From NCBI GenBank assembly GCA_937958475.1, contig CALFXR010000226.1, positions 1 to 44,670 on the forward strand: DNA of 44,670 bases. Direction: 5' to 3'. How positions within the stretch are numbered: position 1 is the stretch's first letter; the number at the start of each line of letters is the position of its first letter. The translations under genes were made by a program, and so were the position numbers. Under the pieces are notes generated by a model. That model was given only the letters and a program-made list of their open reading frames with translations. It was not told the DNA's origin and did not search any database. This DNA is from an uncultured Mesorhizobium sp. Lineage in GTDB: Bacteria > Pseudomonadota > Alphaproteobacteria > Rhizobiales > Rhizobiaceae. Shown here in pieces: positions 36,851-44,670 of the stretch.

Positions 36851-37159
36851 ATGGAAGTCGGCATCGCACACTACCTGACCGTCTCCGCCGTCCTGTTCAC
36901 GCTCGGCGTCTTCGGCATCTTCCTGAACCGGAAGAACGTCATCGTCATCCTGATGTCGGTCGAGCTGATCCTGCTGGCGGTCAACATCAACTTCGTCGCC
37001 TTCTCGGCGGTCCTCGGCGATCTCGTCGGACAGGTGTTCGCCCTGTTCGTGCTGACCGTGGCCGCCGCGGAAGCCGCGATCGGTCTAGCCATCCTCGTCG
37101 TCTTCTATCGCAACCGCGGCTCGATCGCGGTCGAAGACGTCAACATGATGAAGGGTTGA
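36851..37159 (+). CDS. nuoK: NADH-quinone oxidoreductase subunit K
   Basis: A 102-residue three-helix antiporter-like subunit. SVELILLAVNINFV and VAAAEAAIGLAI carry the two membrane-embedded Glu residues used in proton translocation. It starts 2 nt after nuoJ. Confidence 0.98.
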   Translation: MEVGIAHYLTVSAVLFTLGVFGIFLNRKNVIVILMSVELILLAVNINFVAFSAVLGDLVGQVFALFVLTVAAAEAAIGLAILVVFYRNRGSIAVEDVNMMKG

Positions 37160-37170
37160 CGGGAACCATC

Positions 37171-39159
37171 ATGTACCAGGCCATCGTCTTCCTTCCGCTT
37201 CTCGGCTTCCTGATCGCAGGCCTGTTCGGCCGCTCGATCGGCGCCAAGGCGAGCGAGTACATCACGTCCGGCTTCCTGGTGATCGCGGCCGTGCTGTCGT
37301 GGATCGCCTTCTTCAGCGTCGGCTTCGGCGACACGGAGGCCTTCACCGTGCCGCTGCTGCGCTTCCTCGACTCGGGCAGCCTGCAGGCCGACTGGGCGCT
37401 CAGGATCGACACGCTGACCGTGGTGATGCTCGTCGTCGTCAACACGGTCTCGGCGCTCGTCCACGTCTACTCGATCGGCTACATGCACCACGACCCGCAT
37501 CGGCCGCGCTTCTTCGCCTACCTGTCGCTGTTCACCTTCGCCATGCTGATGCTGGTGACGTCGGACAATCTGGTCCAGATGTTCTTCGGCTGGGAGGGCG
37601 TCGGCCTCGCGTCCTACCTGCTGATCGGCTTCTGGTACAAGAAGCCGTCGGCCAACGCCGCCGCCATCAAGGCCTTCGTCGTCAACCGCGTCGGCGATTT
37701 CGGCTTCGCGCTCGGCATCTTCGGCGTGTTCGTCCTGTTCGGCTCGGTCTCCTTCGACACGATCTTCGCCAACGCCGCGTCCTTCGCGCCCGTCGAGGGT
37801 GCGCATGAGGGCGGCGAGGCGGTGCTGAACTTCCTCGGCTACGCGCTCGACAAGCACGCGGCGCTGACCGTGGTGTGCCTGCTGCTGTTCATGGGCGCCA
37901 TGGGCAAGTCGGCGCAGGTTCCGCTGCACACCTGGCTGCCGGACGCCATGGAAGGCCCGACGCCGGTCTCGGCGCTGATCCATGCCGCGACCATGGTCAC
38001 CGCCGGCGTGTTCATGCTGGCGCGCCTGTCGCCGCTGTTCGAGCTGTCGCACACCGCGCTGACGGTGGTGATGTTCGTCGGCGCCTTCACCGCCTTCTTC
38101 GCGGCGACGGTCGGCCTCGTGCAGAACGACATCAAGCGCGTCATCGCCTATTCGACCTGCTCGCAGCTCGGCTACATGTTCGTCGCGCTCGGCATGGGCT
38201 TCTATTCGGCGGCGATCTTCCACCTGTTCACGCATGCCTTCTTCAAGGCGCTGCTGTTCCTCGGCTCGGGCTCGGTGATCCATGCCGTCTCGGACGAGCA
38301 GGACATGCGCAAGATGGGCGGCCTCAGGAAGCTGATCCCGACCACCTACTGGATGATGGTCGTCGGCACGATCGCGCTGACCGGCGTCGGCATCCCCGCC
38401 ACGCTGATCGGCACCGCCGGCTTCTTCTCCAAGGACGCCATCATCGAAGGCGCCTTCGTCGCCCACAACGCCGTGGGCGGCTTCGCCTTCACGCTGCTCG
38501 TCATCGCGGCGGTGTTCACCTCCTTCTATTCGTGGCGCCTGATCTTCATGACCTTCCACGGCAAGCCGCGGGCGAGCGCGGACGTCATGCACCACGTCCA
38601 CGAATCGCCGCCGGTGATGCTGGTACCGCTGTTCGTGCTGGCCGTCGGCGCGCTGCTGGCCGGCGTCGTCTTCCACGACTTCTTCATCGGTCACGGCTAC
38701 GAGGAGTTCTGGAAGGGCGCGCTGTTCACGCTCCCCGACAACCACATCCTGCACGACTTCCACGAAGTGCCGATGTGGGTGAAGCTGGCGCCGTTCGTCG
38801 CCATGATCGCCGGCTTCCTGTTGGCCTACCAGTTCTACATCCGCTCGCCGGAGACGCCGAAGCAGCTCGCCGCCCAGCATCGCGGCCTCTACGCATTCCT
38901 GCTCAACAAGTGGTACTTCGACGAGGTCTACGACTTCCTGTTCGTGCGACCGGCGAAGCGTCTCGGCCACTTCCTGTGGAAGAAGGGCGACGGCTGGCTG
39001 ATCGACGGCTTCGGTCCCGACGGCGTCTCTGCGCGCGTCGTCGACGTCACCAACCGCGTCGTCAAGCTGCAGACCGGATACCTCTACCACTACGCATTCG
39101 CGATGCTGATCGGGGTCGCCGCCCTGGTCACGTGGATGATGCTCGGGAGCAGCTTCTGA
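37171..39159 (+). CDS. nuoL: NADH-quinone oxidoreductase subunit L
   Basis: A 662-residue Mrp-antiporter-like proton channel, the distal subunit of the membrane arm, with its C-terminal lateral helix. GWEGVGLASYLLIGFWY carries the conserved Glu, GAMGKSAQVPLHTWLPDAM the key Lys, and HAFFKALLFLGSGSVIH the broken-helix Lys. The ATG at 37171 follows a GGGA ribosome site. Confidence 0.98.
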   Translation: MYQAIVFLPLLGFLIAGLFGRSIGAKASEYITSGFLVIAAVLSWIAFFSVGFGDTEAFTVPLLRFLDSGSLQADWALRIDTLTVVMLVVVNTVSALVHVYSIGYMHHDPHRPRFFAYLSLFTFAMLMLVTSDNLVQMFFGWEGVGLASYLLIGFWYKKPSANAAAIKAFVVNRVGDFGFALGIFGVFVLFGSVSFDTIFANAASFAPVEGAHEGGEAVLNFLGYALDKHAALTVVCLLLFMGAMGKSAQVPLHTWLPDAMEGPTPVSALIHAATMVTAGVFMLARLSPLFELSHTALTVVMFVGAFTAFFAATVGLVQNDIKRVIAYSTCSQLGYMFVALGMGFYSAAIFHLFTHAFFKALLFLGSGSVIHAVSDEQDMRKMGGLRKLIPTTYWMMVVGTIALTGVGIPATLIGTAGFFSKDAIIEGAFVAHNAVGGFAFTLLVIAAVFTSFYSWRLIFMTFHGKPRASADVMHHVHESPPVMLVPLFVLAVGALLAGVVFHDFFIGHGYEEFWKGALFTLPDNHILHDFHEVPMWVKLAPFVAMIAGFLLAYQFYIRSPETPKQLAAQHRGLYAFLLNKWYFDEVYDFLFVRPAKRLGHFLWKKGDGWLIDGFGPDGVSARVVDVTNRVVKLQTGYLYHYAFAMLIGVAALVTWMMLGSSF

Positions 39160-40664
39160 TGGTCGACTGGCCGATCCTCTCAACCGTCACCTTCCTGCCG
39201 CTGGTCGGGGCATTCCTGATCCTGCTGATCCGCGACGAGAGCGAAAGCGCGCGCCGCAACATCCGCAACGTCGCCCTGCTGACGACGGTGTTCACCTTCG
39301 TCCTGTCGCTGTTCATCTGGGTCGGCTTCGACGGGTCGGATCCCGCCTTCCAGATGGTCGAGAAGGCCGAATGGCTGGGCTCGGGCATCTCCTACCACAT
39401 GGGCGTCGACGGCATCTCCATGCTGTTCGTCATCCTGACGACCTTCCTGATGCCGCTCTGCATCCTGGCGAGCTGGGTTTCGGTGGAGAAGCGAGTCAAG
39501 GAGTACATGATCGCCTTCCTCGTGCTCGAGACGCTGATGATCGGCGTGTTCTGCGCGCTCGACATCGTGCTCTTCTACGTCTTCTTCGAGGCCGGCCTCA
39601 TCCCGATGTTCATCATCATCGGCGTGTGGGGCGGCAAGCGCCGGGTCTACGCCTCGTTCAAGTTCTTCCTCTACACGCTGCTCGGCTCGGTGCTGATGCT
39701 GCTCGCCATCATGGCGATGTACTGGACGGCGGGAACCACCGAGATTCCGTCGCTGCTCGCCTTCAACTTCCCGGCGACGATGCAGACCTGGCTGTGGCTC
39801 GCCTTCTTCGCCTCCTTCGCCGTGAAGATGCCGATGTGGCCGGTCCACACATGGCTTCCCGACGCGCATGTCGAGGCGCCGACTGCGGGTTCGGTCATCC
39901 TGGCCGCGATCCTGCTGAAGATGGGCGGATATGGCTTTCTACGCTTCTCGCTGCCGATGTTCCCCATCGCATCGCTTGATTTCGCGCCGCTCGTCTTCGC
40001 CCTCTCGATAATCGCCATCATCTACACCTCGCTGGTGGCGCTGATGCAGGAGGACATGAAGAAGCTCATCGCCTACTCGTCGGTGGCCCACATGGGCTAC
40101 GTGACCATGGGCATCTTCGCGATGAACCAGGAGGGCGTGCAGGGCGCCATCTTCCAGATGCTGTCGCACGGCCTCGTCTCCGGCGCGCTGTTCCTCTGCG
40201 TCGGCGTCATCTACGACCGCATGCATACCCGCGAGATCGCGGCCTATGGCGGCCTCGTCAACAACATGCCGAAATACGCCACGGTGTTCCTCATCTTCAC
40301 CATGGCCAATGTCGGCCTGCCGGGCACGTCGGGCTTCGTCGGCGAGTTCCTCACCCTGCTCGGCATCTTCAAGGTCAACACCTGGGTGGCGCTGTTCGCC
40401 ACGACCGGCGTCGTCCTGTCGGCGGCCTACGCGCTGTGGCTCTACCGCAAGGTCATCTTCGGCGCGCTGACCAAGGAGAGCCTGAAGGGCCTTCTCGACC
40501 TGTCGCCGCGCGAGAAGGCGGTCATCTACCCGCTGGTCGTGCTGACGATCTTCTTCGGCGTCTACCCGGCGCCCGTGCTCGACGCGACGTCGGCCTCCGT
40601 GCAGGCGCTCATCAACAACATCACCGTCTCGCTGCAAGATGCGCAGACGGCTGCCGCGAACTGA
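39159..40664 (+). CDS. nuoM: NADH-quinone oxidoreductase subunit M
   Basis: A 501-residue antiporter-like proton channel. VLFYVFFEAGLIPMFIIIG carries the conserved Glu, and KMPMWPVHTWLPDAHVEAP and MQEDMKKLIAYSSVAHMG the Lys residues of the proton path. It overlaps nuoL by one base (TGATG). Confidence 0.98.
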   Translation: MVDWPILSTVTFLPLVGAFLILLIRDESESARRNIRNVALLTTVFTFVLSLFIWVGFDGSDPAFQMVEKAEWLGSGISYHMGVDGISMLFVILTTFLMPLCILASWVSVEKRVKEYMIAFLVLETLMIGVFCALDIVLFYVFFEAGLIPMFIIIGVWGGKRRVYASFKFFLYTLLGSVLMLLAIMAMYWTAGTTEIPSLLAFNFPATMQTWLWLAFFASFAVKMPMWPVHTWLPDAHVEAPTAGSVILAAILLKMGGYGFLRFSLPMFPIASLDFAPLVFALSIIAIIYTSLVALMQEDMKKLIAYSSVAHMGYVTMGIFAMNQEGVQGAIFQMLSHGLVSGALFLCVGVIYDRMHTREIAAYGGLVNNMPKYATVFLIFTMANVGLPGTSGFVGEFLTLLGIFKVNTWVALFATTGVVLSAAYALWLYRKVIFGALTKESLKGLLDLSPREKAVIYPLVVLTIFFGVYPAPVLDATSASVQALINNITVSLQDAQTAAAN

Positions 40665-40677
40665 CAGGGACGCGCTC

Positions 40678-42120
40678 ATGACCGCGGAACTCACCCAGAG
40701 CCTGACGCTGGCGATGCCGGAACTGATCCTGGCCGTCGGCGCCATGGCGCTCCTGATGATCGGCGTCTTCTCCGGCGAACGCGCCAACACCACCGTGTCC
40801 GGGCTCGCGGTCGCGGTGCTGATCGGTGCGGGCGCCTGGATGCTGGTGATGGGCGGCGACGGTTCCGCCTTCGGCGGCGCCTTCGTCAGCGATCCCTTCG
40901 CGCGCTTCATGAAGCTGCTGTCGCTGGTCGGCTCGCTGGTCACGCTGGTGATGTCGGTCGGCTTCGCCCGGGCGGAGAAGTTCGACAAGTTCGAGTATCC
41001 GGTCCTCATCATGCTGTCGACGCTCGGCATGATGCTGATGATCTCGGCGAGCAACATGCTCACGCTCTATCTCGGCCTCGAGCTGCAGTCGCTGGCGATC
41101 TACGTGCTCGCCGCGATCAACCGCGACTCGCTGCGCTCGACCGAGGCCGGCCTGAAGTATTTCGTGCTCGGCGCGCTGTCGTCGGGCATGCTGCTCTACG
41201 GCATCAGCCTCGTCTACGGCTATACCGGCAACACCGGCTTCGCCGAGATCGCGGCGGCACTCGGCGGCGCCGAGCGCCAGCTCGGACTGGTCTTCGGCCT
41301 GGTCTTCGTGCTCGCCGGCCTCGCCTTCAAGATCTCCGCCGTGCCGTTCCACATGTGGACGCCCGACGTCTACGAGGGTGCGCCGACGCCGATCACCGCC
41401 TTCATGGCGGCTGCGCCGAAGATGGCGGCGATGGCCCTGGTCGTGCGCGTCACCATGGGTGCCTTCGAGCCGATCGCGGCCGACTGGCAGCAGATCGTCG
41501 TCTTCATCTCGATCGCCTCGATGCTGCTCGGCGCCTTTGCTGCCATCGGCCAGCGCAACATCAAGCGCCTGATGGCGTATTCCTCGATCGGCCACATGGG
41601 CTATGCGCTGGTCGGGCTCGCCGCCAACAGCGAGGCCGGCGTGCGCGGCGTCTCCATCTACATGCTCATCTACCTGGCGATGACGCTCGGCTCGTTCGCC
41701 TTCATCCTCGGCATGCGCCGCAAGGACGGCCATGTCGAGCAGATCGACGACCTCGCCGGCCTGTCGACGACCAATCCGGTGATGGCTGCCGTCTTCACGC
41801 TCCTGATGTTCTCGCTGGCCGGCATTCCGCCGCTCGCGGGCTTCTGGGCGAAGTGGTACGTCTTCCTCGCCGCGATCGACTCCGGCCTCTACGCGCTGGC
41901 GGTGATCGGCGTGCTCGCCTCCGTCGTCGGCGCCTACTACTACCTGCGCATCATCAAGATCATGTGGTTCGACGAGCCGGCCGGCGGCTTCGTGCCGATG
42001 ACCGGCGAACTGCGCCTGGTGCTCGGCCTGTCGGGCGCCTTCGTTCTCCTCTACGTGCTTCCCTGGATCGGCGGGTCTGTCGGCGTGATGGCGCAAGCCG
42101 CCGCCAAGACCTTCTTCTGA
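40678..42120 (+). CDS. nuoN: NADH-quinone oxidoreductase subunit N
   Basis: A 480-residue antiporter-like proton channel, last nuo gene. LYLGLELQSLAIYVLAA, FKISAVPFHMWTPDVYEG and NIKRLMAYSSIGHMGYAL are canonical. AGGGA precedes the ATG at 40678; birA follows after 6 nt. Confidence 0.98.
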   Translation: MTAELTQSLTLAMPELILAVGAMALLMIGVFSGERANTTVSGLAVAVLIGAGAWMLVMGGDGSAFGGAFVSDPFARFMKLLSLVGSLVTLVMSVGFARAEKFDKFEYPVLIMLSTLGMMLMISASNMLTLYLGLELQSLAIYVLAAINRDSLRSTEAGLKYFVLGALSSGMLLYGISLVYGYTGNTGFAEIAAALGGAERQLGLVFGLVFVLAGLAFKISAVPFHMWTPDVYEGAPTPITAFMAAAPKMAAMALVVRVTMGAFEPIAADWQQIVVFISIASMLLGAFAAIGQRNIKRLMAYSSIGHMGYALVGLAANSEAGVRGVSIYMLIYLAMTLGSFAFILGMRRKDGHVEQIDDLAGLSTTNPVMAAVFTLLMFSLAGIPPLAGFWAKWYVFLAAIDSGLYALAVIGVLASVVGAYYYLRIIKIMWFDEPAGGFVPMTGELRLVLGLSGAFVLLYVLPWIGGSVGVMAQAAAKTFF

Positions 42121-42126
42121 CGGCTC

Positions 42127-42906
42127 GTGGACGCGGCAACCGTACCGGGACTTCCCGATTATCGCCACCTGGCGCTGGGGGACGTCGGCTCGACCAACAG
42201 CGAAGCCATGGCGCGGGCGAGGGCGGGCGATCCCGGCAATCTCTGGGTGACGGCGCGGCGGCAGCTCATGGGCAGGGGTCGCCGCGGCCGGCCGTGGGTG
42301 TCGGAGGAGGGCAACCTCTACGCCTCGCTGCTGCTCGTCGATCCGGCGCCCGTCGCGCGTCTCGGCACCCTGCCGCTGGTCGCGGCGGTCGCGGTCTACC
42401 GGGCCCTCCGGCCGCTCTTCGCGCGCACGCCGCAGGCCCTGGCGATCAAGTGGCCGAACGACATCCTCGTCGACGGCCGCAAGATCAACGGCATCCTCCT
42501 CGAAAGCGAGAACCTGCCGGGCGGACGCATGGCCGTCGTCGTCGGCTGCGGCATCAACTGCCGGCACCATCCCGACAATCCCGCCTATCCGGCGACCGAC
42601 CTGTCGGATTGCGGCATCGACCTCGCGCCGCGGGATCTGTTCGATTCGCTGGCGCGGACCATGGCCGGGACGCTCCTGGAATGGAACCGCGGCGCCGGAT
42701 TCGCCGTCGTGCGCGAGGCGTGGCTGCTTGCTGCGCGCGGCATCGGCGAGAGGGTCACCGTCAATCTGCACGAGGGCCAGGTCGCCGGCGTGTTCGAGGA
42801 GATCGACGCCGACGGCTATCTCTCCCTGCTGACGGAGGACGGCGCCCGGCGCCGCATCTCGGCCGGTGACCTGTTCTTCACCCAACCCGCGGGACCAGTT
42901 CAATGA
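42127..42906 (+). CDS. birA: Biotin-[acetyl-CoA-carboxylase] ligase
   Basis: A 259-residue biotin protein ligase that makes biotinyl-AMP and attaches biotin to the carboxyl-carrier protein. GRGRRGRPWVS is the biotinyl-AMP loop, and KWPNDILVDGRKINGIL holds the biotin-binding and catalytic Lys residues. The SH3-like C-terminal domain is present. There is no N-terminal helix-turn-helix, so unlike E. coli BirA it is a class I ligase without repressor function. The start is GTG at 42127. Its stop overlaps the RNase J start by 4 nt. Its attachment to the 3' end of nuo is a known Rhizobiales arrangement by my recollection. Confidence 0.95.
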   Translation: MDAATVPGLPDYRHLALGDVGSTNSEAMARARAGDPGNLWVTARRQLMGRGRRGRPWVSEEGNLYASLLLVDPAPVARLGTLPLVAAVAVYRALRPLFARTPQALAIKWPNDILVDGRKINGILLESENLPGGRMAVVVGCGINCRHHPDNPAYPATDLSDCGIDLAPRDLFDSLARTMAGTLLEWNRGAGFAVVREAWLLAARGIGERVTVNLHEGQVAGVFEEIDADGYLSLLTEDGARRRISAGDLFFTQPAGPVQ

Positions 42907-44573
42907 CCAGAAAGAAGCAGGACGAGCTGGTGTTCGTGCCGCTCGGCGGTGTCGGCGAGATCGGCATGAACTTCGCGCTCTACGGCTGGGGGCCGGCCGA
43001 CGCGCGGGAGTGGATCGTCGTCGACTGCGGCGTGACCTTTCCCGACGCCAGCCTTCCGGGCGTCGACCTGGTGCTGCCCGACATCCGCTTCATCGAGGAA
43101 AACCTCGGCAGCCTGCGGGGCATCGTCATCACCCATGCCCATGAGGACCACTACGGCGCCCTGCTCGACCTGTGGCCGCGGCTGAAGGTCCAGTGCTGGA
43201 TGACGCCGTTCTCGGCCGGCCTGCTCGAGGCCAAGCGCCAGTCCGAGCGCGGCGCGCCGAAGGTGCCGGTCACCATCTACCGCGAGGGCGAGACCTTCCA
43301 GGTCGGTCCCTTCCGCATCGAGGCGGTCGCCGTCACCCACTCGATCCCCGAGCCCGTCTCGCTCGCCATCACCACGCCCGCAGGCACGGTGATCCACACC
43401 GGCGACTGGAAGATCGATGCGACGCCGGAGATCGGCCTGCCGACCAACGAGACGCGGTTCCGCGCCCTCGGCGACAAGGGCGTGCTGGCGCTGATCTGCG
43501 ATTCCACCAACGCCACGCGCGAAGGCCAGTCGCCGTCCGAGCAGGCCGTCGGCGAGAGCCTGAAGGTGCTCATCGAGAAGGCCGCGGGCAGGGTGGCCGT
43601 GACCACCTTCTCGTCGAATGTCGGGCGCATCCGCTCGATCGCCGAGGCGGCCCGCGACGCCGGCCGCCAGTGCCTCGTGCTCGGCCGTTCGCTGAAGCGC
43701 GTCATCGACGTCGCCGGCGAGCTCGGCTACATGGACGGCCTGCCGCCGTTCATCGGCGAGGAGGACTACGGCTTCATCCCGCGCGACAACCTCGTGATCA
43801 TCTGCACGGGAAGCCAGGGCGAGCCGCGCGCGGCGCTGGCGAAGCTGTCGCGCGACGAGATGAAGTCGGTGGCGCTGTCGCCGGGCGACACGGTGATCTT
43901 CTCCTCGCGCACCATTCCCGGCAACGAGAAGGCGATCCTCGAGATCAAGAACCGGCTCATCGACCAGGGCGTGCGCATCCTCGAGGACGGCGACGCGCTG
44001 GTCCACGTTTCGGGCCATCCGCGCCGCGCCGAACTCGTGCAGATGTACCAGTGGACGCGCCCGCAGATCGGCGTGCCGGTCCATGGCGAGTCCGCGCATC
44101 TCGTCGCCCAGGGCGCGCTGATGGCGCAGAACGGCGTCGCCGAAGTCGCCCAGGTACGCAACGGCGACGTGCTGCGGCTCTTCCCCGGCAATGCCGAGAT
44201 CGTCGGCCAGGTGCCGTTCGGCCGGCTGTTCAAGGACGGCCTGCTGATCGGTTCGGAAGAGGCCGTGGGGGTCAAGGACCGGCGCAAGCTGTCCTTCGCC
44301 GGCCACGTCGCCGTCAACGTCGTGCTCGACGACCGCTACGAGATCGCCGGTGATCCCGACCTCGTCGCCATCGGCGTGGCGGCGGCCGACGCGTCGGGCG
44401 AACCGCTCGAGGACATCATGCTCGACGCCGCGATCGGCGCCATCGAGAGCATTCCGCGGGCGCGGCGAAAGGACCTCGATCTCGTCCAGGAAGCGGTCCG
44501 CCGCGCCGTCAGGGCCGCGGCCAACGACGCCTGGGGCAAGAAGCCGCTCGTCACCGTTTTTGTTACCCGCTGA
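42903..44573 (+). CDS. rnj: Ribonuclease J
   Basis: A 556-residue metallo-beta-lactamase/beta-CASP ribonuclease with 5'-3' exonuclease and endonuclease activity. HAHEDHYGAL supplies the zinc ligands, IHTGDWKID a further Asp, and the beta-CASP domain includes TFSSNVGRI and SGHPRRAEL. RNase J handles 5S or 16S/23S 5' maturation and mRNA decay in alphaproteobacteria. The ATG at 42903 overlaps the birA stop. Confidence 0.96.
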   Translation: MTRKKQDELVFVPLGGVGEIGMNFALYGWGPADAREWIVVDCGVTFPDASLPGVDLVLPDIRFIEENLGSLRGIVITHAHEDHYGALLDLWPRLKVQCWMTPFSAGLLEAKRQSERGAPKVPVTIYREGETFQVGPFRIEAVAVTHSIPEPVSLAITTPAGTVIHTGDWKIDATPEIGLPTNETRFRALGDKGVLALICDSTNATREGQSPSEQAVGESLKVLIEKAAGRVAVTTFSSNVGRIRSIAEAARDAGRQCLVLGRSLKRVIDVAGELGYMDGLPPFIGEEDYGFIPRDNLVIICTGSQGEPRAALAKLSRDEMKSVALSPGDTVIFSSRTIPGNEKAILEIKNRLIDQGVRILEDGDALVHVSGHPRRAELVQMYQWTRPQIGVPVHGESAHLVAQGALMAQNGVAEVAQVRNGDVLRLFPGNAEIVGQVPFGRLFKDGLLIGSEEAVGVKDRRKLSFAGHVAVNVVLDDRYEIAGDPDLVAIGVAAADASGEPLEDIMLDAAIGAIESIPRARRKDLDLVQEAVRRAVRAAANDAWGKKPLVTVFVTR

Positions 44574-44585
44574 GGAAATCTGCCG

Positions 44586-44670
44586 ATGCTCGGACGCCTC
44601 AACCACGTCGCCATTGCCGTCCCCGATCTCGCCGCCGCCGCCGCCGTCTATCGCCAGACGCTGGGCGCCA
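44586..44670 (+). CDS. mce: Methylmalonyl-CoA epimerase, 5' part only
   Basis: The window ends 28 codons into this gene. The start MLGRLNHVAIAVPDL is the typical opening of methylmalonyl-CoA epimerase, a vicinal-oxygen-chelate enzyme, and its His is the first metal ligand. It begins 12 nt after the RNase J stop. The reading frame is open to the window end. Confidence 0.82.
   Translation, partial: MLGRLNHVAIAVPDLAAAAAVYRQTLGA

Overview
The window is a GC-rich bacterial chromosome segment. Gene content and order (recA next to alaS; a complete 14-subunit nuo operon followed by birA, an RNase J gene and a methylmalonyl-CoA epimerase gene; a GAAC-N7-GAAC SOS box) point to an alphaproteobacterium of the Hyphomicrobiales (Rhizobiales). 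A Mesorhizobium/Phyllobacteriaceae-like genome is my best guess; this is inference from gene order, not a database result.

Layout. 1-240: a non-coding stretch with a long-range inverted repeat around a 16-nt tandem repeat. 241-2161 (minus): psuK-psuG, pseudouridine breakdown. 2331-5106: a complete IS1595-family (ISXO2-like) mobile element with 25-nt terminal inverted repeats, an exact 8-bp target duplication and two or three passenger genes of lower GC content. It landed a few bases upstream of the recA SOS box and promoter. 5260-9206: recA, its terminator, alaS. 9302-12618 (minus): an SDR dehydrogenase, a ThDP-dependent acetolactate-synthase-like enzyme and an orphan ParA ATPase in one apparent operon. 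12745-15416 (minus): an MMPL/RND-type exporter overlapping a small secreted protein. 15698-16435: a membrane methyltransferase resembling methanethiol S-methyltransferase, behind a G10 tract. 16514-16874: tRNA-Val(TAC) on minus and tRNA-Asp(GTC) on plus. 17219-25153: a surface or matrix cluster made of a 1553-residue autotransporter with about 34 beta-helix repeats, a membrane family 2 glycosyltransferase and a Sel1-repeat lipoprotein. 25517-42120: nuoABCDEFGHIJKLMN, interrupted by a Uma2-type nuclease-fold gene (after nuoD), a protein sharing the NuoE C-terminal domain (after nuoF) and an intergenic palindromic element (between nuoC and nuoD). 42127-end: birA, RNase J and the start of the epimerase gene.

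How the parts work together. The nuo genes encode the proton-pumping NADH:quinone oxidoreductase, with many short overlaps that suggest one transcription unit. The autotransporter, glycosyltransferase and Sel1 lipoprotein look co-transcribed and could form a surface polysaccharide/adhesin module; that is the most system-like accessory locus here. The best-supported new observation is the passenger-carrying IS1595 element, whose boundaries, terminal repeats and target duplication can all be read from the sequence.
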